Assembly (NCBI GenBank): GCA_910586925.1 | Contig: CAJUKG010000007.1 | Span: 49,092 to 110,793 of the forward strand | Source of the DNA: an uncultured Christensenellaceae bacterium | Lineage (GTDB): Bacteria > Bacillota > Clostridia > Christensenellales > Pumilibacteraceae | Length of the DNA stretch: 61,702 nt | Direction of reading: 5' to 3' | Made by a program: the position numbers and the translations under genes | Notes under the pieces: model-generated | The model's database searches: none | What the model was told of the DNA's origin: nothing | Seen by the model: the letters and a program-made list of their open reading frames with translations, nothing else | Part shown: positions 34,004 to 41,986 of the stretch, piece by piece | How the letters are laid out: each line of letters begins with the position of its first letter | Numbering within the stretch: the first letter of the stretch is position 1

Positions 34004-36088
34004 TTAGACGTAAAGAAGCAGGTCGCCGTACGTCGGGAACGGCCACAGATCTTTGGGCATGAGCGTTTCGAGCATGTCGCAGTGGGTGCGGAGTTCCTGC
34101 ATCGTCGCGAACACCTTCGAATAACAAAGGTCGGCACTCTTTTGCAGATCCTGCTCGTTCTTTACCTCGATTTGAATATCCGAAAGTTTTTGCGCCGAGC
34201 GGTAGATCGCGGTGATGAGCGACGCGACGCTTCCGAGCGTTTCGCGCTGCGCGGAAACTTCCACGCCGAGCGCGGTGAGTTTGGCGACGTTGTCGGCAAG
34301 CTCCGTCGAGAACCGCACTGCCGCGGGCAAGATCTGTTTTATGGTAATATCGTACATCGTCAGTGCTTCGATATTGATTATCTTGCAATAGTTTTCGAGA
34401 AGAATGTCTTTGCGGGCGCGCACTTCTTCGTCGGTGTAGATCTTGAGCCGCTTGAACATCGCGACGTTTTGCGGAGTATCGTACAGCGCAAGTGCTTCGG
34501 GCGTGCTCTTGAGGTTGAGAAGCCCGCGCCGCGCCGCTTCTTCTTTCCAAGCGTCCGAATAGTTGTCGCCGTTGAATACGATACGGCGGTGCGCGACGTA
34601 TTCCTTTTTGATGAGTGCGAGAACTGCCGACTTGAAATCTTCGGGCGCGACCTTTTCGAGCGTCGAGGCGAACCCGTTGAGCACGTCCGCGACGGCGGCG
34701 TTTATCATTATGTTGGGGCATGCGATATTCAGCGACGAGCCGAGCGATCTGAACTCGAACTTGTTGCCCGTAAACGCGAACGGCGAAGTGCGGTTGCGGT
34801 CGGTCGTGTCCTCGTAAATGATAGGCACCGAATCGACGCCCGTCGACAGCTTGTTGCCGACGTGATTACTGTATTCGCGGTCTGCGGCGAGCGTTTCGAG
34901 AAGGTCGGTTATCTCGTCGCCGAGGAACATGGAGATGATCGCGGGCGGAGCTTCGTTCGCGCCCAAGCGGTGATCGTTACCCGCCGATGCAACCGATATG
35001 CGGAGCAAGTCCTGATGCTCGTCCACCGCCTTGATCGTCGCGGCGAGGAATAGCATGAACTGCAAATTGTTCTTGAGGTCCTTGCCCGGCTCGAGCAGAT
35101 TTTCGCCGTCCGAAGTGGACATCGACCAGTTGTTGTGTTTGCCCGACCCGTTCACGCCCGCGAACGGCTTTTCGTGGAGCAGACACACGAGGTCGTGTTT
35201 TTTCGCGACCTTGCGCATGACCGCCATGGTGAGCTGGTTGTGATCGGTCGCTATATTGACCGTCGAATAAATAGGCGCAAGCTCGTGCTGCGCGGGCGCG
35301 ACCTCGTTATGCCGCGTCTTTGCGAGGATGCCGAGCTTCCACAGTTCTTTGTCGAGGTCCTCCATGTACTCGAGAACTCGCGTCTTGATATGCCCGAAAT
35401 AATGGTCGTCGAGTTCCTGACCCTTCGGCGGTCTTGCGCCGAAAAGGGTGCGCCCCGTGATTATGAGGTCGGGACGCTGTTTGTACAGCTCGCGGGGAAT
35501 GAGAAAATATTCCTGTTCGGGACCGACCGCGGGAGTTACGCGGCTCGGCGTCTTGCCGAACAGCTTGAGCACGCGGAGTGCCGCTTTGTTGAGCGCGTCC
35601 ATAGACCGCAGAAGCGGAGTCTTTTTGTCGAGCACCTGCCCCGAGTACGATATGAACGCCGTCGGTATGTACAGCACGCTGTCCTTTACGAACGCATAGC
35701 TCGTCGGATCCCATGCCGTGTAACCGCGCGCCTCGAACGTGGAGCGCAAGCCGCCTGACGGGAAACTCGACGCGTCGGGTTCGCCCTTTATGAGCTGTTT
35801 GCCCGAAAAGTTCATTATAACGCCGCCGTCCGCAGGCTGAATAAAGCTGTCGTGCTTTTCGGCGGTGACGCCCGTCATCGGCTGAAACCAGTGCGTATAG
35901 TGCGTCGCGCCTTTCTCGATCGCCCAATCTTTCATCGTATTGGCGATGACGTCCGCCACTTCGGACGAAATGGCTTTGCCCGTTTTCATGGTGTTTTGCA
36001 ACGCCTTGAAAATATCCCGCGGCAATCTTTCGCGCATCACATGCTCGTTGAACACCATCGAGCCGAACAATTCGGGAACGTTTATCAT
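34004..36088 (-). CDS. Glutamine synthetase, class III (GlnN type)
   Basis: 694 residues, the size of GSIII. Makes glutamine from glutamate, ammonia and ATP as a large oligomer. GSIII signatures are visible: N-terminal FGSMVFNEHVMRERLP, THYTHWFQPMTG, PADGGVIMNFSG, VGPEQEYFLI (metal site), NEVAPAQHELAPIYS and VNGSGKHNNWSM (ATP/catalytic loop), then NRTSPFAFTGNKFEFR. The ATG at 36088 has GGAGG five bases upstream; in-frame sequence further upstream overlaps the leader and is not coding. Expression probably depends on the leader hairpin described separately. Confidence 0.96.
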   Translation of the reverse strand: MINVPELFGSMVFNEHVMRERLPRDIFKALQNTMKTGKAISSEVADVIANTMKDWAIEKGATHYTHWFQPMTGVTAEKHDSFIQPADGGVIMNFSGKQLIKGEPDASSFPSGGLRSTFEARGYTAWDPTSYAFVKDSVLYIPTAFISYSGQVLDKKTPLLRSMDALNKAALRVLKLFGKTPSRVTPAVGPEQEYFLIPRELYKQRPDLIITGRTLFGARPPKGQELDDHYFGHIKTRVLEYMEDLDKELWKLGILAKTRHNEVAPAQHELAPIYSTVNIATDHNQLTMAVMRKVAKKHDLVCLLHEKPFAGVNGSGKHNNWSMSTSDGENLLEPGKDLKNNLQFMLFLAATIKAVDEHQDLLRISVASAGNDHRLGANEAPPAIISMFLGDEITDLLETLAADREYSNHVGNKLSTGVDSVPIIYEDTTDRNRTSPFAFTGNKFEFRSLGSSLNIACPNIMINAAVADVLNGFASTLEKVAPEDFKSAVLALIKKEYVAHRRIVFNGDNYSDAWKEEAARRGLLNLKSTPEALALYDTPQNVAMFKRLKIYTDEEVRARKDILLENYCKIINIEALTMYDITIKQILPAAVRFSTELADNVAKLTALGVEVSAQRETLGSVASLITAIYRSAQKLSDIQIEVKNEQDLQKSADLCYSKVFATMQELRTHCDMLETLMPKDLWPFPTYGDLLLYV

Positions 36089-36108
36089 AGATACCTCCGT
36101 AAAAATAC

Positions 36109-36138
36109 AAGAACGCTGCAAAATCAGGCAGCGTCCTT
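36109..36138 (-). promoter_or_regulatory. glnA leader hairpin, attenuator-like
   Basis: Arms AAGGACGCTGC and GCAGCGTTCTT (11 bp, one G-U pair) followed by GTATTTTTAC, then the ribosome site. It begins about 17 bases after the -10 box. It has the shape of an intrinsic terminator inside the 5' leader; no known riboswitch class was recognised. Confidence 0.65.
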
Positions 36139-36154
36139 GCTCTATCCACATGCT

Positions 36155-36184
36155 ATTATACGCGCGTAAATGAATTCTTGTCAA
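36155..36184 (-). promoter_or_regulatory. Promoter of glnA
   Basis: TTGACA (36184-36179), 18-base spacer, TATAAT (36160-36155). Confidence 0.88.
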
Positions 36185-36290
36185 GCGAATTGCCGCATGT
36201 TTCCGACATAAATACAACTTTTTTCGACGCCGCTTTTTCGTCGCTTTTCTTCGCCGCGAAATCGAAACCGCATAGCATATCGCAATGAAA

Positions 36291-36320
36291 ACTTCCCGCA
36301 CGGCAATGCGAACGGGAAGT
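36291..36320 (-). terminator. Terminator after the collagen-like gene
   Basis: Arms ACTTCCCG / CGGGAAGT with TTTTC following on the minus strand, 22 bases past the stop codon. Confidence 0.75.
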
Positions 36321-36341
36321 ATCGTTGGAGTTATTTTATTG

Positions 36342-36768
36342 TCAGGTCGCAAGCAACCCCGCCGCACGAAGCGACGCGAGAAGCGCGTTGAGCGTTTCGC
36401 CCACCTCGTCGGGCGTAGGCGTGTTTTCGACGTCGGGAACAGCCGCCGCGGGCGTCACCGTGCCTGCAGGTCCCGTCGCGCCCGTCGGTCCGGTCGGACC
36501 CGTTACTCCCGTCGCGCCTGTCGGTCCGGTCGGACCCGTAACACCCGTCGCACCCGTCGGTCCGACTGCGCCGTCCGCGCCTGCGGGTCCCTGCAAACCT
36601 TGTATGCCCTGCGGTCCGGTCGCACCTGTTGCACCCGTCGCGCCCGTTGCGCCCGTTGCACCCGCAATGCCTTGCACGCCTTGTACACCCTGTTCGCCCT
36701 GCGGTCCGGTCGCGCCCGTTGCGCCCGTCGCGCCGACTGCGCCGTCGGCACCCGTAGAGCAGGTAACG
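36342..36768 (-). pseudogene. Collagen-like Gly-X-Y protein, 5' end missing or displaced
   Basis: The open frame reads STGADGAVGATGATG and goes on as about 30 Gly-X-Y triplets (GPTGATGVTGPTGPTG), then a 37-residue C-terminal domain, AAAVPDVENTPTPDEV... ALLASLRAAGLLAT, of the type that caps clostridial collagen-like and phage head-fibre proteins. No ATG with a ribosome site starts the frame; the only internal candidate is a GTG at 36677. The frame runs open into the 3' end of the serine recombinase gene just upstream. It has its own terminator, so it was once a working gene end. It may be expressed after recombination or be a remnant. Confidence 0.75.
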
Positions 36769-36810
36769 TATGGGAATAACGCACCGTCCGAACGTCGATC
36801 CGCTCGCTTT

Positions 36811-38418
36811 TTACTTCTCCGTACTTTTCCCGTCGCCGCGCGCGAACTTATAATATATGTGAATGTCCCGCCCGCCGTCCGAGGTATGCTTCTCGCTTAC
36901 GGTAATGCGGTCTATCAGTCGCAAACACAGTTCGCGGGTCAAGCACTCGCAGTTCGCGAACCGCGTAAGTTTTTCGACGAACAACGCCGCGGCGTCGGCG
37001 CAGTCGTGTTTTTCGAGCCTGTCTGTCGCTTCGGCGATATTCTTTTCCGTCGTTTCGCGCTCGGCGGCGTACCGCTTGCAAAGTTCTTCGCACACGGCGC
37101 GAGGAATACATTCGAGCACCCGATCCTCGAACGCCGACATTATAAGTTTATCAAGCTCTTTCAGTCTGTTTTGCCATGCCTTGATATTGCGTTCGTCGGC
37201 GAGCCGAGCTTCCTCGTTCCGCCGCGCAACCTCTTTTTCAAACCGCGCTTTCAGTGCGGGTACGTCTATCGCCGCTACCGACATTTCGCGAATGTCGGCG
37301 AGCACTATCGTTTCGAGCAATCTTTCGGACACGTAATGCGACGAACAGTATTTCTTGCCGAGATCGGTATACGTCCGACAGACGAACCCGCCGTTACCCG
37401 AACTCCCGCGTTTATACTTGAGTTTTTTGCCGCAATCGGCGCACGCGACGACGCCCGAAAGCGGATGCACCGTATGCGTTTTGTCCGCTCTGCCGCGCGG
37501 CGCGCCGTCATTTCCGATCTGACGCACCGCGTTCCACACTTTTTCGTCGACGATCGGCGGGTGCGAATTTTCGGCTACGATCCATTCCTCGGCGGGCAAA
37601 TTCACGACGCGCTTATTCTTGTACGAAATACGCGCGGACCTGTGCTGCACCGTACTGCCCTTGTACGTGGGGTCGGACAAAATGCGCAATACCGTTTTCG
37701 GCACCCAATGTTCCGAGCATCGCCTGTTCTGCTTGCCGCCGTCTTTTCGAGTATAATGCGCCGCGGGATTAGGTATCCCGTCGTCGGTGAGTATGCGGGC
37801 AATGCTCGCCGCCGACAGCCCGCGAAGCCGAAGCTCGTAAATGCGTCTGACGGTCGCCGCCGCGTCCTCGTCTATCACCGCGGTGCGCTTATCGTCGTCG
37901 CCCGCGCGATAACCGTACGGATAGCTCCAGCCCGTATACTTTCCGGCACGCCTTTTCGCATCGAGCACGGCGCGGATCTTCTTGCTCGTGTTCGCGGCAT
38001 GCCACTCGTTGAACACGTTCATGATCGGAAGCATATCCATCGCCGCACTGCCCCTGTCGGCGGTGTCGATATTGTCGCCGACGGCGATGAACCGAATACC
38101 GTACGTCGGAAAAATATAATCTATGTACTGCCCGACGTGAATATAATTGCGTCCGAACCGCGACAGATCTTTTACGACGACCGTGTCTATCCTGCCCGAT
38201 TGCGCGTCGAGAAGCAGTCGTTTAACTGCGGGGCGGTCGAAGTTCGTACCCGAATAACCGTCGTCTACGTACTCGTCGACGACGACTCCGCCGCTGTCCG
38301 AAACAAACGCGCGCAGCATAACGCGCTGATTTTCGATAGACAGCGACTCGCCTTCTTTTTCGTCGTCACGCGACAGTCGCATATATATCCCGACTTTTTG
38401 CGAAAGCCTGCGTTCCAC
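36811..38418 (-). CDS. Large serine recombinase (TndX/TnpX type), copy 1
   Basis: 535 residues. Resolvase domain with catalytic S16 in GIYMRLSRDDEKEGES and the conserved VVKDLSRFGRNYI; recombinase domain around 165-270 (IPNPAAHYTRKDGGK); zinc ribbon with CADCGKKLKYKRG and paired cysteines near 345; C-terminal coiled coil 365-450. These enzymes integrate and excise elements between short att sites without high-energy cofactors. GTG start at 38418, three bases after the TnpW-like stop. Codon use matches the host, so this copy is old. The collagen-like tract starts within about 45 bases of its stop. Confidence 0.95.
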   Translation of the reverse strand: MERRLSQKVGIYMRLSRDDEKEGESLSIENQRVMLRAFVSDSGGVVVDEYVDDGYSGTNFDRPAVKRLLLDAQSGRIDTVVVKDLSRFGRNYIHVGQYIDYIFPTYGIRFIAVGDNIDTADRGSAAMDMLPIMNVFNEWHAANTSKKIRAVLDAKRRAGKYTGWSYPYGYRAGDDDKRTAVIDEDAAATVRRIYELRLRGLSAASIARILTDDGIPNPAAHYTRKDGGKQNRRCSEHWVPKTVLRILSDPTYKGSTVQHRSARISYKNKRVVNLPAEEWIVAENSHPPIVDEKVWNAVRQIGNDGAPRGRADKTHTVHPLSGVVACADCGKKLKYKRGSSGNGGFVCRTYTDLGKKYCSSHYVSERLLETIVLADIREMSVAAIDVPALKARFEKEVARRNEEARLADERNIKAWQNRLKELDKLIMSAFEDRVLECIPRAVCEELCKRYAAERETTEKNIAEATDRLEKHDCADAAALFVEKLTRFANCECLTRELCLRLIDRITVSEKHTSDGGRDIHIYYKFARGDGKSTEK

Positions 38419-38420
38419 CG

Positions 38421-38600
38421 CTACCCGTCCGCCTCGCCCGTAGCATGCGAATACGCCGCTTCCGACAGAATATCGTTCAGATCCCCGTCGCCCGAGAAAT
38501 GCCGCGTGACGGTAAACGCGACGCCGTCTATTATGTGCTCTACTCTTTCTTCCGCGCCGTTCGACTCGGCATTGTCGCCGTCAGTATTCCTTTCCGTCAC
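38421..38600 (-). CDS. TnpW-like small protein, copy 1
   Basis: About 59 residues. IIDGVAFTVTRHFSGDGDLNDILSEAAYSHA aligns with the gene upstream of recombinase copy 2 (VINGKRFLITRHFEGNQDLSTLMTEIAISRA), and the position directly before a large serine recombinase matches the TnpW-type genes of Tn4451-like elements. I take GTG at 38600 as start (GGAGG five bases upstream); a GTG 12 bases earlier overlaps that ribosome site. Role unknown, possibly an accessory to recombination. Confidence 0.75.
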   Translation of the reverse strand: MTERNTDGDNAESNGAEERVEHIIDGVAFTVTRHFSGDGDLNDILSEAAYSHATGEADG

Positions 38601-38680
38601 GCCGTCCTCCACAATCTTGATACGGTATGATTATATGCACGACGCAAACCCGCATATTCGCCCGAACTTCGCATAAAAAC

Positions 38681-38706
38681 GCCCCGACGGCAAATGCCGT
38701 CGGGGC
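38681..38706 (-). terminator. Terminator of the Ig-lipoprotein / GH3 operon
   Basis: Perfect 11-bp arms GCCCCGACGGC / GCCGTCGGGGC with an AAAT loop and GTTTTT on the minus side, 40 bases after the GH3 stop. Confidence 0.93.
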
Positions 38707-38746
38707 GTCCGCCCGCTAAATCGGGCAATGAGGAGAGATAGCCTGT

Positions 38747-41700
38747 TTATTCGCCGTCGTTATCCGATGCAGTATCGGGAGCTTCGGCACTCGCTTCGGG
38801 CGCGTCCGAGTCGCTATCGACAACGGGCGTTTCCGCATTGTCGACCGCGGGAGTTTCGGCGTTCTTATTCCCGCCTTTCGCATCCTTCTTCACCTGTTTC
38901 TTCGCTCGCTTTTCTTCGATCGGGTCGATGCCTGCGGCGAGCTTCTTGCGGGTGAAGAATATTTGCAGGAAGCCCCACAGTCCGCCGAGAAGCACTACGA
39001 GCGCGACGTTGACGACGATGAGCCATACCTTCCAAAGAGCCATTGCCGTACCCCACACGACGCCCTCGCCCGTGCCGTTCATGGCGTTGGAGTTCGCTAT
39101 GGTGTACAGAATGTTCTTCGTCGCTTTGCGAAGCGCGGCGAGCTGTACCGCGTCGGTCATGCCGTTACGCGACGCGCCGCTCGACGGCTTGTAGTCCTGC
39201 GAAAGATTGAGGTCGCCGCCCGCTCTTATCATTTGGTCGGGGTGCATGTACGCATTGCCGAGGTTGTAGTCGGATATGACCATACCCGTGAAGCCCCATT
39301 CCTCGCGAAGCACTTCGGTGAGGAGCGCGTAGCTTCCGCCCGCCCACTCTGTGCCGATACGGTTGAACGACGACATGATCGCATGGGTATTGCCGTCCTC
39401 GACGATCATGCGGAAAGGCTTGAGGTAGATCTCGCGGAACGTCTGTTCGTCCGCCCAGGTGATAAGACCGTCTGCGTCGCGGCAGGTTTCCTGATCGTTG
39501 AGCACGAAATGCTTGACGTACGTATATACGCCCTTGCTCTGTGCGCCGATAACGACGTTTGTGCCCATTATACCCGACAGGAACGGGTCTTCGCTGTAAT
39601 ACTCCCAGTTACGTCCGCTGAACGGGCTGCGGTGGATATTCACCGCGGGCGCGTACCAACCGCTGTACGTTCTGCCGTCGCCGTTGGTGTAACCGACGAG
39701 GCTTTCGAGTCCCACCATGACGCCCATGTCGTTGGCGAGGTCTTTGTTGAACGTCGCGCCGATAAGACATTCGGAAGCGTAGAAGCAGGTGTCGTGCACC
39801 GTCGGGTCGCCCATGAAGTTGGTAAAGCCCGCAGGGCCGTCGGGGTCGATCGTGCGCGGTTTGCTTATTTCCTCGAAGCCGACCGTATGGAAGTTGCCCT
39901 GTCCGATAAGCTCGAGCATTTGATCGACGGAAAGTTTGGCTACTAGCGTATCCCAACGCGGGTCGTCGTAGTCCGCGCCGATGAGTTCGTAAAGCTGCGA
40001 AACGGCCGCTTCGTTCTCGCCCGACTTCGCGGAAGTCACCAAGCTCTTTACGTACTCGCCGTTCGTATCGTCGTACTTAAAGGTGAGCGCGTCGCGCACT
40101 TCGGGCGAAAGCTCGCGGTCGGCGCGGGTGGGCATTTGCGGGAAAGTGGCGTTGAAGCTCGCGCGGGACATGGTTTTGCCGTCCATGTACTCGCTCATGC
40201 TCTCGAATTTGTTGTCGGTCTTGCTGTCCGTACCGTAAATATCCATCGGGTATTCGATACCGTCGAGAAGTGAATACTCGAGCTTGAACGCGTCGGCACC
40301 CGCCCAGCAATCGTGAGCGTTGCGCCCGATATACACGGTGTACAGACCGGGATCGAGTTCGAATCCTTTGAACCCGTTGCCGTTCGCGTCGGTGTAGTCG
40401 TAACTCGCCATATCCTCGATGTCGAGGGTGATCGAATATTCTTTCTCCTCGCCGGGCTGCAAAATATCCGTCTTGACGAACCCGCCGAGCACGACGTGCG
40501 CTTTCTCTACGCCGTTCGTAATGTACGGCGCGGAATAGTACAGCTGAACGACGTCCTTGCCCGCGTACTTGCTCGTCGCCTTGTTTTTCACCGCGACGGT
40601 GACGGTTATCTTGTTGTTTGTGTTCTTGTCGAGCACGGTGTTCGCGGGCGTCGATTTGCCTTCGACGAGCTTCCACTCGAACTCCGAATAGCTCTTGCCG
40701 TAACCGAACGGATACACGACCGCTTTGTCGTACCAACCGTTATCGGTACCGAAGCGGTACACGTCTTGGAACGAACGCGTTTCGTAATAGCGATACCCGA
40801 AGTAGATGCTTTCCTCGTACTCGACGAAGTAGTTGCCGAGTTCGGTGCCGCCTACGAGATACGCATTGCCGTTGTTGGCGAGGTTGTCGCCGAAGTTCTG
40901 CCAGGTCGGGTCTGCGGTAAAGTCGCGCACATACGTGTCGACGAGGTGCCCCGACGGGTTGACGTCGCCGTTAAGCACTCTGCCGACGGCGTACGCGCCC
41001 GAGCCGCCCGGACTGCCTATCCACAGCGCGGCGTCGACGCCTTCCGTTTCTTCGATAAAGCCGAGTTCCATGCTCGTTGCGCAGTTGATGAGCACGACTA
41101 CTTTTTTGAATGTTTTCGACGCGATGACTGCGTTCAAAAGCTCGGTTTCGTTCTTGTCAAGCTCGAGGTAGTGCTGACCGCCGTCCTGCGAGCCGCTAAC
41201 GGGCGAGCCGTTATAACCCGTCTTTTGCAGGCGCGGGAGGTCGAAGCCCTCGCCGCCTATGCGCGAGAACACGACGACCGCCGCGTCGCTGTACGAAGCA
41301 TAGCTGCCCGTAACGTCCGAAGTATACTTACTTTGCGGCGTTTCGCCTATTTCAAGCCCCGTGACTTTCGCGCCGATAGCGGGGTTTTCGCCTCTGCCGC
41401 TACCCGACTTGCTTCCTTCGTAAAACTTGACGAGCGTGGGGTTGAGTTCGAACTTCGCCTCGCGCAGTCCGTCGTACAGCGACACCGAATTTTCCGCGTT
41501 GCCGCCGCCCGAACCCGAACCGCCGAGCACGATATTAGCCGAGTTCTTGCCGAACACGCTTATCTTCGCGCCCTTGGCGAGCGGGAGCGCGCCGTCCTTG
41601 TTCTTGAGAAGCGTTATGCCCTCGCCGACTATTTCCTCGTTGAGCTTGTTCGCGGCTTCGAGCACGTCGCGCTTTTCGCCGCCGCTCGCTATGACCGATG

Positions 41701-41974
41701 TCCCAAGCTCGAGTTCGGGCTTAAACTGCTTAAACCCGTCAGTCGTCTTTTCGTAACGCATGTACTTATCGGGATCGCCCGACTTATGCACACGCCGCTC
41801 GCCGCCGAGCACGGTGTCTATGGTGCCCGATAAAAAGTCGTTTTGCGTCGCGACCATCGTCGCCGTGAAAAAGAATATTATGACGCAAAGCGAAACTATG
41901 AGCCACACGCGCGCATACTTCCAAACGAACTTGAATGCGTCACCGATTTTACCCATGAATGATTTGAATGTCAT
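38747..41974 (-). CDS. Membrane-anchored GH3 glycosidase with permuted domains, copy 1
   Basis: 1075 residues. A short cytoplasmic N-terminus and membrane helix (about 22-44) lead to an extracellular enzyme. Domain order is inverted relative to most GH3 enzymes: the C-type alpha/beta domain comes first (ITLLKNKDGALPLAKGAKIS, near 115), then a fibronectin-III-like domain (VVQLYYSAPYI), then the catalytic TIM barrel (DPDGPAGF; VKHFVLNDQET). The likely nucleophile is D902 in MVISDYNLG. A second membrane helix near the C-terminus (WLIVVNVALVVLLGGLWGF) is followed by a Lys-rich then acidic tail. It follows the Ig lipoprotein gene by 12 bases, with AGGAGG between. Substrate is probably a beta-linked glycan; the exact sugar cannot be read off. 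Confidence 0.93.
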   Translation of the reverse strand: MTFKSFMGKIGDAFKFVWKYARVWLIVSLCVIIFFFTATMVATQNDFLSGTIDTVLGGERRVHKSGDPDKYMRYEKTTDGFKQFKPELELGTSVIASGGEKRDVLEAANKLNEEIVGEGITLLKNKDGALPLAKGAKISVFGKNSANIVLGGSGSGGGNAENSVSLYDGLREAKFELNPTLVKFYEGSKSGSGRGENPAIGAKVTGLEIGETPQSKYTSDVTGSYASYSDAAVVVFSRIGGEGFDLPRLQKTGYNGSPVSGSQDGGQHYLELDKNETELLNAVIASKTFKKVVVLINCATSMELGFIEETEGVDAALWIGSPGGSGAYAVGRVLNGDVNPSGHLVDTYVRDFTADPTWQNFGDNLANNGNAYLVGGTELGNYFVEYEESIYFGYRYYETRSFQDVYRFGTDNGWYDKAVVYPFGYGKSYSEFEWKLVEGKSTPANTVLDKNTNNKITVTVAVKNKATSKYAGKDVVQLYYSAPYITNGVEKAHVVLGGFVKTDILQPGEEKEYSITLDIEDMASYDYTDANGNGFKGFELDPGLYTVYIGRNAHDCWAGADAFKLEYSLLDGIEYPMDIYGTDSKTDNKFESMSEYMDGKTMSRASFNATFPQMPTRADRELSPEVRDALTFKYDDTNGEYVKSLVTSAKSGENEAAVSQLYELIGADYDDPRWDTLVAKLSVDQMLELIGQGNFHTVGFEEISKPRTIDPDGPAGFTNFMGDPTVHDTCFYASECLIGATFNKDLANDMGVMVGLESLVGYTNGDGRTYSGWYAPAVNIHRSPFSGRNWEYYSEDPFLSGIMGTNVVIGAQSKGVYTYVKHFVLNDQETCRDADGLITWADEQTFREIYLKPFRMIVEDGNTHAIMSSFNRIGTEWAGGSYALLTEVLREEWGFTGMVISDYNLGNAYMHPDQMIRAGGDLNLSQDYKPSSGASRNGMTDAVQLAALRKATKNILYTIANSNAMNGTGEGVVWGTAMALWKVWLIVVNVALVVLLGGLWGFLQIFFTRKKLAAGIDPIEEKRAKKQVKKDAKGGNKNAETPAVDNAETPVVDSDSDAPEASAEAPDTASDNDGE

Positions 41975-41986
41975 TATTTAGTCCTC

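Noticed and set aside
36089..36160. T-box or glutamine riboswitch before glnA
   Set aside because: The leader is too short and lacks recognisable conserved elements; only a single attenuator-like hairpin can be supported.
36342..38600. Diversity-generating retroelement or simple invertible switch at the collagen tract
   Set aside because: No reverse transcriptase or template repeat is present, and no inverted repeat pair flanks the tract within the same locus.
36325..38676. 783-residue plus-strand frame starting with proline/valine repeats
   Set aside because: Antisense of the collagen-like tract and recombinase; the Gly-X-Y sense strand has the terminator and conserved domains.
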